Below are positions 45,368 to 53,279 of a DNA stretch of 64,000 bases, piece by piece. Each line of letters opens with the position of its first letter. The first letter of the stretch is position 1. The DNA lies in NCBI RefSeq assembly GCF_012641435.1, contig NZ_JABAIJ010000002.1:248001-312000 (forward strand). Reading direction: 5' to 3'. Source of the DNA: Rhizobium sp. P38BS-XIX (lineage in GTDB: Bacteria; Pseudomonadota; Alphaproteobacteria; Rhizobiales; Rhizobiaceae). A program made the position numbers and the translations under genes. Under the pieces are notes generated by a model, which was not told where the DNA came from, searched no databases, and worked only from the letters and a program-made list of their open reading frames with translations.

Positions 45368-45999
45368 CTCGCCAGATAGAAAAGCGGATAGAGGAAAATC
45401 CAGACGACATCGACGAAGTGCCAGTAAAGCCCAGCGGTGATGACGACGATCGCGCGCTGCGGCAGGGGATAGGCGCCGCTGGCCACTCGGATGGCAAGGA
45501 CGCAGAGGAGTGTGATGCCGATAACGAGGTGCAGCGCGTGCAGCGATGTTGCGACGAGATAGAGATCCATGAACAGATGCTGGGCATTGCTGGTGTAGCG
45601 CGTGGCGACCCCAGGGACAGGCAGCAGACCTTCGTCGAATTCCGCATGATACTCATAGGCCTTGACGGTCAAAAAGACGAGGCCTAGAGCGGTCGCCAGA
45701 GCAAAGCGCGAGGCGGCAGCGCCTGCCTTGCCACACTTGGCAGCCTCGGCGGCGAGAGCCACGCAAAGGCTGGAGGTCAGAAGCACGACCGTATTGGCGC
45801 CGCCGATGCCGAAATGCAGGGCGCGGGAGGCCTGGACGATCTCTGCAGAGTGAAGGAGCCGAAGGCTCAGTGCAACGGCGGCGATGCCGCCGAAAAGCAT
45901 GATCTCGCTGCCGAGAAAGACATACATGCCCATCATTGCCGCGTCATGCTGCTGGCGGCCGTCTCGATAAGGTTCGGTCACCGGATCCGTCTCAGCCAT
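45364..45999 (-). CDS. ctaE: Cytochrome c oxidase subunit III
   Basis: A 211-residue CoxC with about five membrane helices: [97 protein letters not shown]. The short five-helix form is usual for caa3 oxidases. ATG 45999 overlaps the end of subunit I by 8 bases. Confidence 0.95.
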   Translation of the reverse strand: MAETDPVTEPYRDGRQQHDAAMMGMYVFLGSEIMLFGGIAAVALSLRLLHSAEIVQASRALHFGIGGANTVVLLTSSLCVALAAEAAKCGKAGAAASRFALATALGLVFLTVKAYEYHAEFDEGLLPVPGVATRYTSNAQHLFMDLYLVATSLHALHLVIGITLLCVLAIRVASGAYPLPQRAIVVITAGLYWHFVDVVWIFLYPLFYLAR

Positions 46000-47662
46000 C
46001 CTCCTCCTCCATCTCGATCTCGTAGTCGTAGGGCGGCTTGTCGACGACAGGAATCTCTTCGAAGTTGTGCTTCGGCGGCGGCGAGGCCGTCTGCCATTCC
46101 AGCCCCGTCGCCTCCCAGGGATTGTCGCTGGCCGGCGCGCCGTAGCGCATCGAATAGACGAGGTAGACGAGCGGCATGAGATAGGCCACGCCGAGGAGGC
46201 CCGCGCCGGCGCTCGAAAGAACATGCCAGACCTGAAATGCCGGCGGATAGATGTGATAGCGGCGCGGCATGCCGAGATAGCCGAGGATGAACTGCGGGAA
46301 AAAAGTCAGGTTGAAACCTAGAAAGATGAAGATCGCCGCCAGCCGGCCCCAGACCAGCGGATACATCCGGCCGACGATCTTCGGCCACCAGTAGTGCAGG
46401 GCGCCGAAGAAGGCCGAAACCGTGCCGCCGACCATAATATAGTGGAAATGGGCGATGACGAAGTAGGTGTCGTGGACATGCACGTCGATCGCCAACATGG
46501 CCAGCATCAGCCCGGTCAGTCCGCCGAAGACGAAGAGGCCGATGAAGGCCATGGCGAAGAGGAAGGGCGGGTCGAGCGAGATGTGCCCTTTGAACAGCGT
46601 GGCGGTCCAGTTGTAGACCTTGATCCCCGAAGGCACGGCGATGGCGATGCTGAGGAAGGAGAAGGCCGCACTGGCGTAGATCGACTGTCCCGAGACGAAC
46701 ATGTGGTGGCCCCAGACGAAGAAGCCGAGGGCGGCGATGGCGATCGACGATCCTGCGACGAACTGATAGCCGAAGATTGGCTTGCGGGCGCCGGCCGCGA
46801 CCAGCTCGCTAACGACTCCAAGCGCCGGAAGTATCATGATGTAGACGGCCGGGTGGCTGTAGAACCAGAAGAGGTGCTGATAGAGCAGCGGATCGCCGCC
46901 GAGCGCCGGATTGAAAATGCCGAGGCCGAACAGCCGCTCGGCCGAGATCAGCATCAGAGTGATCGAAAGGACCGGCGTCGCCAGCACGAGGATGAGCGAC
47001 GTCGCATAGATCGACCAGACGAAGAGCGGCAGCCGGCCCCAGCCCATGCCCGGGCAGCGCAACTTGTGAACCGTCACGATGAAGTTCAGCCCGGTCAGGA
47101 TCGAGGAGAAGCCGACCACGAAGACAGCCGCCGCTGCCAGGATGACGTTGCCGTTGGCATACATGGTCGAGAGCGGCGTATAGAAGGTCCAGCCGGTATC
47201 GACGCCGCCCGCGATCAGAACGAAGACGGTAAACAGGCCGGCAATCATGTAGATGTACCAGCTTAAGAGATTGAGCCTGGGAAAGGCGAGATCCCTGGCG
47301 CCGATCATCAGCGGGATCAGAAAATTGCCGAAGGTATTGGGGATCGAGGGGATCAGGAAGAACCAGACCATGACGACGCCGTGGATGGTAAATGCCCGGT
47401 TGTAACCGTCATTGGTCAAGAGATCCGCGGCAGGGGTCAACAGGTCGAGGCGGATGAGGGCGGCGGCGCAGGCGCCGACGAAGAAGAAAAAAGTGATCGA
47501 GAAAAGATAAAGAATACCGATGCGTTTGTGATCGGTGGTCAATAGCCAGGATCTCAGGCTGTGGCCGGCGCGGAGATAGCTCAGCCGTTCCGCCGCTGTC
47601 TCCGACAGGCCGCGGTCGTCGAGATTTTCGGGATCGGGCCGCTGCTCCGTGGTAAAAATCAT
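45992..47662 (-). CDS. ctaD: Cytochrome c oxidase subunit I, A2 type
   Basis: A 556-residue catalytic subunit that reduces O2 and pumps protons. Haem a ligand in [16 protein letters not shown]; active-site His-Tyr region [20 protein letters not shown]; CuB histidines [12 protein letters not shown]; haem a/a3 histidines [16 protein letters not shown]. The motif YSHPAVY in place of GHPEVY lacks the proton-relay Glu and marks the A2 subfamily, as in caa3 enzymes that partner Alternative Complex III. About 12 helices plus an acidic tail. It overlaps the subunit II gene by 4 bases. Confidence 0.97.
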   Translation of the reverse strand: MIFTTEQRPDPENLDDRGLSETAAERLSYLRAGHSLRSWLLTTDHKRIGILYLFSITFFFFVGACAAALIRLDLLTPAADLLTNDGYNRAFTIHGVVMVWFFLIPSIPNTFGNFLIPLMIGARDLAFPRLNLLSWYIYMIAGLFTVFVLIAGGVDTGWTFYTPLSTMYANGNVILAAAAVFVVGFSSILTGLNFIVTVHKLRCPGMGWGRLPLFVWSIYATSLILVLATPVLSITLMLISAERLFGLGIFNPALGGDPLLYQHLFWFYSHPAVYIMILPALGVVSELVAAGARKPIFGYQFVAGSSIAIAALGFFVWGHHMFVSGQSIYASAAFSFLSIAIAVPSGIKVYNWTATLFKGHISLDPPFLFAMAFIGLFVFGGLTGLMLAMLAIDVHVHDTYFVIAHFHYIMVGGTVSAFFGALHYWWPKIVGRMYPLVWGRLAAIFIFLGFNLTFFPQFILGYLGMPRRYHIYPPAFQVWHVLSSAGAGLLGVAYLMPLVYLVYSMRYGAPASDNPWEATGLEWQTASPPPKHNFEEIPVVDKPPYDYEIEMEEEDG

Positions 47663-48600
47663 TGCGTGGCCTCGCCCGGTTTCAGCGATTTGAGATAGGC
47701 GACGATCTTGAGCACATCCTCTTCGCTGAGCGTGTTTTTGAAGGTCGGCATTATCGCAGGATATCCGGCGGCGATCTGCGACTGCGGTAGCAGGATGCTA
47801 TCCCTCAAATATTCGTCGTCGGCGATCACAACCTCTCCGGACTGCAACGGTACCGGATTGCCATAAAGGCCGACAAGGGAGGGCGCATGGACGGTGGAGG
47901 CTGGGCCATGGCACCCGCTGCAGCCACGACCGCGAAACAGGGCGGCTCCTTCGGCTACAAGCGACGGATCGTTGGAGGACTGGCCGAGCCACTTGGTATA
48001 ATCGGAAGGGCTCATGGCGACGAAGCTGCCGGTCATCTCGGAATGGTTGGTGCCGCAATATTGTGAGCAGGCGATGCGATAGGTGCCGGGCATGTCGGCG
48101 ATGAACCAGACGCTCGTGTAGCGGCCCGGCACGACATCCTGCTTGATGCGCAGCGCCGGGATGAACAGGCTGTGAATGACGTCCTGCGAGGCCATGGTCA
48201 GCTTAACCGGCTGGCCCGTCGGCACATGCAGCTCGTCGATCTCGGCCTGGCCCTCCGGATGCTGGAATTTCCACATCCATTGCTTGGCGACGACGTCGAT
48301 CTCAAGCGCATCGACTGGCGGGCGATGGAGCCCGGCGAAGAGTTCGGTCGACCAGACGTAAAAGCCGAGCAGGGCCAGGAACGGGATGACCGACCACGAG
48401 ACCTCGACCGCGACATTCCTGTTGACCGGATGTTTGCGGTTTGCGCTCCTGCCACGACGGTATTTGACGGCGAAAACGATGATCAGGATGAAGACCGGGG
48501 CCGACAAGGCGACGATCAGAACCGTAAAGCAGACCACGAGCAGATCAACCTGATGACTGTAGCTGGAAATGCTGGCGGGCCAGAGGGGGATGAAGCTCAC
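47659..48600 (-). CDS. ctaC: Cytochrome c oxidase subunit II with fused cytochrome c
   Basis: A 313-residue caa3-type subunit II. Two membrane helices ([39 protein letters not shown]) precede a cupredoxin domain with the CuA site ([25 protein letters not shown]; Gln replaces the usual Glu between the cysteines). A class I cytochrome c domain follows, with haem motif CSGCH and Met ligand in [20 protein letters not shown]. The fused haem lets it take electrons directly from ACIII. ATG 48600 overlaps the SCO gene by 4 bases. Confidence 0.96.
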   Translation of the reverse strand: MSFIPLWPASISSYSHQVDLLVVCFTVLIVALSAPVFILIIVFAVKYRRGRSANRKHPVNRNVAVEVSWSVIPFLALLGFYVWSTELFAGLHRPPVDALEIDVVAKQWMWKFQHPEGQAEIDELHVPTGQPVKLTMASQDVIHSLFIPALRIKQDVVPGRYTSVWFIADMPGTYRIACSQYCGTNHSEMTGSFVAMSPSDYTKWLGQSSNDPSLVAEGAALFRGRGCSGCHGPASTVHAPSLVGLYGNPVPLQSGEVVIADDEYLRDSILLPQSQIAAGYPAIMPTFKNTLSEEDVLKIVAYLKSLKPGEATQ

Positions 48601-49412
48601 GGGCTCTTACTCCCCGTCGTAAGCCCGGTGCGTCGCCGCTCCCGCAGCAGCGCCAGGGCGACCCCGCCGCCCCCGAGCGCGATCGTTGCACCGCCGGCGA
48701 TACGGAGCGCCAGTCCGATCACCGACGAATAGCGGCCAGTCACCGGATCGTAATGATAGCAGAGCAACAGGATCTGGTCGCTCCAATCGCCGGTCTGCCC
48801 GCGGCCGGCCTCCGTCAGCGCCAGCTTGAGATCGTTGGCCTCCGGCGCCAGCCCGTAGAGCCATCGGCTGAGATGGCCATCCGCCGTCAGTACCGCGACG
48901 GCCGCGTCATGCGCATATTGGCCGATGTCGGGATCCCAGGCATAGCGGTAGCCGAGCGCGTCGGTCACGGCGTGGATGTCGGCCTCCTTGCCGGTCAGCG
49001 CGTGGATGCCCGTCGCGGCAATATCAGGAAAACGCAGCCGCAGGTCGTGAAGCGATTCCTCAGCCTCCTTCGGGCCTTCCTTGGGATCGATGCCGAACGC
49101 GACGATGGCGAAATCGCCGAGCGGCCGGAAGCGCTGGCCCTCGACGGCTTCCATCAACCCCGAAAGCGTGACGCCGCAGATATTCGGGCAATTGTGCAGC
49201 ACCGGGACCAGCAGCATTGGCTTGCCGCCGGCAAGCGCGCGCAGCGTGACCGGATGACCGGCTTCGTCCTCAAAGGGCCGGTCGAGCGGGATAAGGACGT
49301 TCGGCTTCTGATCGATGCCGGTCACCTTAAAGGGATCAAAGGGCGCGGCGGCGGAAGGCGAAGCGACGAGGCCTGAGAGGATGAGAACGAGCAGCAGAGC
49401 AAGCCGCGTCAT
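48597..49412 (-). CDS. SCO1/SenC copper chaperone
   Basis: A 271-residue thioredoxin-like protein that delivers copper to the CuA site. The N-terminal signal is MTRLALLLVLILSGLVASPS. The fold contains MLLVPVLHNCPNICGVTLSG (Cu-binding CxxxC) and GQYAHDAAVAVLTADGHLSR with the third-ligand His. A C-terminal membrane helix (ALRIAGGATIALGGGGVALA) anchors it in the membrane. It lies just upstream of subunit II, as expected for the assembly factor. Confidence 0.93.
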   Translation of the reverse strand: MTRLALLLVLILSGLVASPSAAAPFDPFKVTGIDQKPNVLIPLDRPFEDEAGHPVTLRALAGGKPMLLVPVLHNCPNICGVTLSGLMEAVEGQRFRPLGDFAIVAFGIDPKEGPKEAEESLHDLRLRFPDIAATGIHALTGKEADIHAVTDALGYRYAWDPDIGQYAHDAAVAVLTADGHLSRWLYGLAPEANDLKLALTEAGRGQTGDWSDQILLLCYHYDPVTGRYSSVIGLALRIAGGATIALGGGGVALALLRERRRTGLTTGSKSP

Positions 49413-49804
49413 GGATTGCCCCCTTGCCTGTCGACTTGATCCGGCCAGCCGCGCGTGGCGAGAATTGCCATCGCTCGATCGATCGGGATATGGGCGATCT
49501 GGTTGGCCTTGTCGGTCCAGCCGTAACCTTCCAGGCGGCCTTGGGCCTGCGCCTGCAGCCGCGCGCGATCGGCCAATGGCGAGACCTCAAGGCGCGGGCC
49601 GCCTAGCGGCTGCGCGCGAAAGGGCCTCGAGGGCGGCTGCGGGACCGGCTTGACCAAGCTCAGGATGCCGAATGCGATGAGGATCGACAGGCCAATGCCG
49701 GCAAATAGACCGACGCCGGCGAGGAGGATGACGCGTATAGAGACGTCACTTGCTTCGTATCCTGCAGCATCCGGCTGCCGTCGGGCCTTTCGAGCGAGTG
49801 TCAT
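49409..49804 (-). CDS. Unnamed membrane protein of the ACIII-caa3 operon
   Basis: A 131-residue protein with one membrane helix (VILLAGVGLFAGIGLSILIA) and a periplasmic-looking tail: proline-rich linker PVPQPPSRPF, then LEVSPLADRARLQAQAQGRL and a final helix IPIDRAMAILATRGWPDQVD. It sits between ActF and SCO, overlapping both by 4 bases, so it is made with the complex. No named family is recognised. The GRLEGYGWTDKANQIAHIPI motif resembles short conserved proteins beside oxidase assembly genes; an accessory or assembly role is inferred. Confidence 0.8.
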   Translation of the reverse strand: MTLARKARRQPDAAGYEASDVSIRVILLAGVGLFAGIGLSILIAFGILSLVKPVPQPPSRPFRAQPLGGPRLEVSPLADRARLQAQAQGRLEGYGWTDKANQIAHIPIDRAMAILATRGWPDQVDRQGGNP

Positions 49805-50859
49805 TGCCTCGCCTCCATCGGCCGGCACGATTGCAGCTTTGCCAGGAGCGTCGGCGCCCGCCAAAGGACGGCAAGGCTGAGAAAGGCCAGGCCGAGAAGC
49901 GAGACCAGATAGGCGACGACGCCGAGCGCGATATTCCCGCTCAGGGTCGGCAAGGTCAGCCAGGCATATTCCAATGATCTTCCGGCGAGGATGACAATGG
50001 AGAGCGTCAGGACCCAGGTGCGGCTGCAGCGGATCGGCGGGAAGAACAACAGGAAGAGGGGCAGCAGGTTGAAGCCGGCGATCAACATTTCGATAACCGC
50101 CCATGGCCCCGTGCCGCGTTCCTGGAACCACACCACGCCCTGAGTGAGATTGCCGGACCAGATGATGAAATATTGCATGAAGGCAAGATAGGCCCAGAGC
50201 AGGATTGCCGTTATCAGCAGGGCGCCCAGTAGCCCCGTCCGGGCAGGGACGCCTGAGGCAAGCCGCAGGAGGATCAGCATGGCGAGCGCCGCCAGCATCT
50301 GGCCCGAGAGAATGTAAAGGCCGAAGCCGGAGGAATGGAATTGGGCATCGAGTGACATCAGCCAGTCGACCGCCAGCAATCCGTGCGCGACGACGAAGAC
50401 GATAAGCCCGACCGCCGCCGGCGGGATGGAACGATCCGCCTGAATGATCCTCCAGCCGAGCAGGCATGCACCAGCCAGGATGATCACGGTCCGCAGGTCG
50501 AAGAAGGCAGGAGAGAGATAGACGGCCTTGACCCCTTCCAGCGACCCGCGCCGCGCCCATTCGTAGATCCAGTTCTGGCCGATCAGCACCGGCAGCGATG
50601 CCGCGAGTACGAGCGGCAGCAGCAGTATCGACGCTTTCGTGACGGAGCCAAGCTCGTCGTGCCACGCTCCGGGAATGATCCTCATCATCATGGCGAGGCA
50701 GAGTGCGCCGAGCGGCAGGGCACTTGCAAAGGCAAAGCCGGCCAGCCAGCCGGTCAGCGCAGCCGAGGGGGAAAGGAGAGCGGTTGCCCCGGCCACGCAG
50801 CAAAGAACGACACCCGCAACGGCAAGCATTCGTGTCGGCAAGGTCTCGATGCGGTTCAT
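49801..50859 (-). CDS. actF: Alternative Complex III membrane subunit ActF
   Basis: A 352-residue polytopic protein with about ten membrane helices, for example MLAVAGVVLCCVAGATALLS, AVGLIVFVVAHGLLAVDWLM, LLGALLITAILLWAYLAFMQ and ALGVVAYLVSLLGLAFLSLA. Size, position after ActE and the motif FHSSGFGLYILSGQM fit ActF, the smaller NrfD-related quinol-binding subunit of ACIII. ATG 50859 overlaps the ActE stop by 4 bases; a longer in-frame start upstream lies inside actE and is rejected. Confidence 0.9.
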   Translation of the reverse strand: MNRIETLPTRMLAVAGVVLCCVAGATALLSPSAALTGWLAGFAFASALPLGALCLAMMMRIIPGAWHDELGSVTKASILLLPLVLAASLPVLIGQNWIYEWARRGSLEGVKAVYLSPAFFDLRTVIILAGACLLGWRIIQADRSIPPAAVGLIVFVVAHGLLAVDWLMSLDAQFHSSGFGLYILSGQMLAALAMLILLRLASGVPARTGLLGALLITAILLWAYLAFMQYFIIWSGNLTQGVVWFQERGTGPWAVIEMLIAGFNLLPLFLLFFPPIRCSRTWVLTLSIVILAGRSLEYAWLTLPTLSGNIALGVVAYLVSLLGLAFLSLAVLWRAPTLLAKLQSCRPMEARQ

Positions 50860-51389
50860 GAGCCTGCCTCCCGTGCCTTGTCCTGGTCCTGCTGCGGCAA
50901 ACTGCTTGCTGCGGCGTTCTGGCTGAACTGCAGGGCGCGGATATAGGCGGCGATCGCCCACCGGTCAGAGGGCGACAACCGATCGGCATACGGGTACATG
51001 ACCCCGTGGCCATTGGTCATCACATCGACGAAATAGCGCGAGGGCGCATTGCGCAGCCGGTCGATATGGAAGCTCGGCGGATGCGGGAAACCGCGGGCCG
51101 GCACCGTGCCGTCGCCGTAGCCTGCCGCGTCGTGGCATGGGGTGCAATAGATGCCGAAGCGCTCCTGTCCTCGCCTCAGGAGATCGAGTGTCATGGCGGG
51201 ACGGGTGGCAAGGGCGGCGGCTTGCCCCGGATCGTCCCGCGCCACCGTTCCCTGCGGCGGTGCCTGCAGCGCCTTGCCATCGGCAAACAGCGAGCTCTTT
51301 TCATAGGAATCATAGCGTGGCTGATGGTTCATGTCGTCGCAGGCGGCAAGCAGCATGAGGCACAGGAGAAAGAGCGGGCCGTATCTCAT
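50856..51389 (-). CDS. actE: Alternative Complex III monohaem cytochrome ActE
   Basis: A 177-residue lipoprotein (lipobox LMLLAACDDM) with one cytochrome c motif, GIYCTPCHDAAGYGDG, and a Met ligand in NGHGVMYPYADRLSPSDRWA. ActE hands electrons from the ActA haems to the oxidase. Overlaps of 4 bases with actD and actF. Confidence 0.92.
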   Translation of the reverse strand: MRYGPLFLLCLMLLAACDDMNHQPRYDSYEKSSLFADGKALQAPPQGTVARDDPGQAAALATRPAMTLDLLRRGQERFGIYCTPCHDAAGYGDGTVPARGFPHPPSFHIDRLRNAPSRYFVDVMTNGHGVMYPYADRLSPSDRWAIAAYIRALQFSQNAAASSLPQQDQDKAREAGS

Positions 51390-51946
51390 TCCGGCTGCTC
51401 CGTATGCTCGACGACGTCGATGCGGACAGGATCGAGGCCTTCCAGGAAGTGGCGCGTGCGCTGCGGGTGAAATTGCTCGTCGTTGCTGAAGAGCACGAGA
51501 AAGAACTTGTCTCTGCTCGCCAGATGAAATTCCGCGACGTCGAAGACCGGATGGTGCAGGCGCGGCAGGCGGTTGAGCAGCAACATGCCGACGATCGCAA
51601 AGAGCACGGCAAAGAGCACCGTCAGCTCGAAGGTGATCAGCACGAAGGATTGCCAGGCATAGACCGGCCGGCCGCCGATCTCGATCCGGTAGGCGTAATT
51701 GGTCCAGAGCTGCAGCCCATAGCCGCTCGCGGCGCCCAGGAGACCACCGATCAATGTCAGCCAGGGCACGGCATTTTCCTCGAAACCGATCGCTTCGGTC
51801 AGATCTCCCACCGGGAAAGGCGAATAGGCGTCGAAGGCACGGAATCCTGCCCGGCGTGTCCGCCGGGCACTTTCGACGAGGCGTTCGGGACTGTCGAATT
51901 CGGCCAGGAGGCCGAAAATCTCGCTGTCGGGACGGGGCTCACGCAT
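51386..51946 (-). CDS. actD: Alternative Complex III subunit ActD (DUF3341)
   Basis: A 186-residue DUF3341 protein: an N-terminal cytoplasmic domain (IFGLLAEFDSPERLVESARR, FRAFDAYSPFPVGDLTEAIG), then two membrane helices (VPWLTLIGGLLGAASGYGLQ; FVLITFELTVLFAVLFAIVG). It helps hold the quinol-binding subunits. Overlaps actC by 8 bases. Confidence 0.93.
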   Translation of the reverse strand: MREPRPDSEIFGLLAEFDSPERLVESARRTRRAGFRAFDAYSPFPVGDLTEAIGFEENAVPWLTLIGGLLGAASGYGLQLWTNYAYRIEIGGRPVYAWQSFVLITFELTVLFAVLFAIVGMLLLNRLPRLHHPVFDVAEFHLASRDKFFLVLFSNDEQFHPQRTRHFLEGLDPVRIDVVEHTEQPE

Positions 51947-53279
51947 GGCTTAGATCCCCCGTCTCATGCAAGGCTTCCTTGACTTCGAAGACGGAGATCA
52001 CCGGCAGGAAGCGCACGAAGAGTAGAAAGGGCGTGAAGAAGACGCCGAGCATGCCGGCATATAGGGCCCATTCCCATATGCTCGGATGATATTCGCCCCA
52101 CGAGGAGACGAGATAGTCTCGATAGAGCGACGTGGTCAACAGCATGTATCGCTCGAACCACATACCGACCGTCACCGACAGGCCGATCAGGAGCAGGATA
52201 ACCGGCTGCTTGCGGACGGAACCGAACCACAGGAGCTGCAGCGGCACGAAATTAAGGATGACGGCGCCCCAGTAACTGTAGGCATAGAGGCCCGTCAGGC
52301 GATCCATCAACGTGCCGACGTCCTGCATCTCGCCGCCATAGAGCGTGTCGAAGACCTCGGCCCAATAGCCGTAGGCCGTCATAAGGCCGGTGGCGAGCAG
52401 GAAGCGGCCGAGCAGGTCGAGATGGCGCTCGGTGACGAGATCGCTAAGCCCAAGCGCGTGCCGCAGCGCAACTGCGATCATCGCCACGACGGCAAATCCG
52501 GAGAAGGCCGCGCCGAGTACGAAGTAAGGTGGAAACACGGTCGAGTTCCAGCCGGGAATCGGGCCGGCGGCGAAGAGCAGCGAAATTTCCGAATGGACCG
52601 AGACGACGAGTGGAACGGCGATGGCGGCCGTCAGTCGATAGGCCTGATTCCAGCGCGCCCAATGCCGGGCCGACCCGCGCCAGCCCAACGCCGCGAGGCC
52701 GTAGAGCACCTGCTGCCAGCGCTTTCGCGCCCGGTCGCGCACCGAGGCGAGATCGGGGACGATGCCGATATACCAGAAGAGCACGGACACGGCGAGATAG
52801 GTCAGCACCGCGAAGAAATCCCAGCTGAGCGGGCTCTTGAACTGCGGCGAGATGGTCATCGTGTTCGGGTAAGGGGCGATCCAATAGAAGAACCAGGGCC
52901 GCCCGAGATGCAGGATCGGATAAAGCCCGGCGCAGACGACGGCAAAGAGCGTCATGGCTTCGGCGAACCGGTTGAGCGAATTGCGCCAATGGGCATTGAG
53001 GAGCAGCAGCAGGGCGGAGATCAGCGTGCCGGCATGGCCGATGCCAAGGAACCAGATGTAGTTGGCGATCGCCAGGCCCCAGTTGACGGGAATGTTGTTG
53101 CCCCAAACGCCGACGCCGTAGATGAGCAGCACGCTTGCGGAAACGATGAAACTCGAAAGCAGCAGCAGCGAAACCGAAAAGCAGATCCACCAGGCCTTCG
53201 GCGCCGGATAGCGGAGCGGAATGCGCGTGATTTCCCGGGTGATTGCCGCGTCCTGGCCGGCGGTCGTGTCAGTCATCAC
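51939..53279 (-). CDS. actC: Alternative Complex III quinol-binding subunit ActC
   Basis: A 446-residue NrfD/PsrC-like protein with about ten membrane helices: WWICFSVSLLLLSSFIVSAS, WGLAIANYIWFLGIGHAGTL, FAEAMTLFAVVCAGLYPILH, NTMTISPQFKSPLSWDFFAV. GHAGTLISA and HLGRPWFFYW are typical of the menaquinol/ubiquinol site region of this family. Overlaps actB by 11 bases. Confidence 0.95.
   Translation of the reverse strand: MMTDTTAGQDAAITREITRIPLRYPAPKAWWICFSVSLLLLSSFIVSASVLLIYGVGVWGNNIPVNWGLAIANYIWFLGIGHAGTLISALLLLLNAHWRNSLNRFAEAMTLFAVVCAGLYPILHLGRPWFFYWIAPYPNTMTISPQFKSPLSWDFFAVLTYLAVSVLFWYIGIVPDLASVRDRARKRWQQVLYGLAALGWRGSARHWARWNQAYRLTAAIAVPLVVSVHSEISLLFAAGPIPGWNSTVFPPYFVLGAAFSGFAVVAMIAVALRHALGLSDLVTERHLDLLGRFLLATGLMTAYGYWAEVFDTLYGGEMQDVGTLMDRLTGLYAYSYWGAVILNFVPLQLLWFGSVRKQPVILLLIGLSVTVGMWFERYMLLTTSLYRDYLVSSWGEYHPSIWEWALYAGMLGVFFTPFLLFVRFLPVISVFEVKEALHETGDLSHA

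Noticed and set aside
46394..47266. 290-codon frame on plus opposite ctaD
   Set aside because: Antisense shadow, extremely charged composition.
49409..51013. One long 534-codon minus frame covering the 131-residue protein and antiphase to ActF
   Set aside because: Only its last 131 codons are protein-like; the rest lies over actF in another frame. The short gene with ATG 49804 overlapping the actF stop is preferred.
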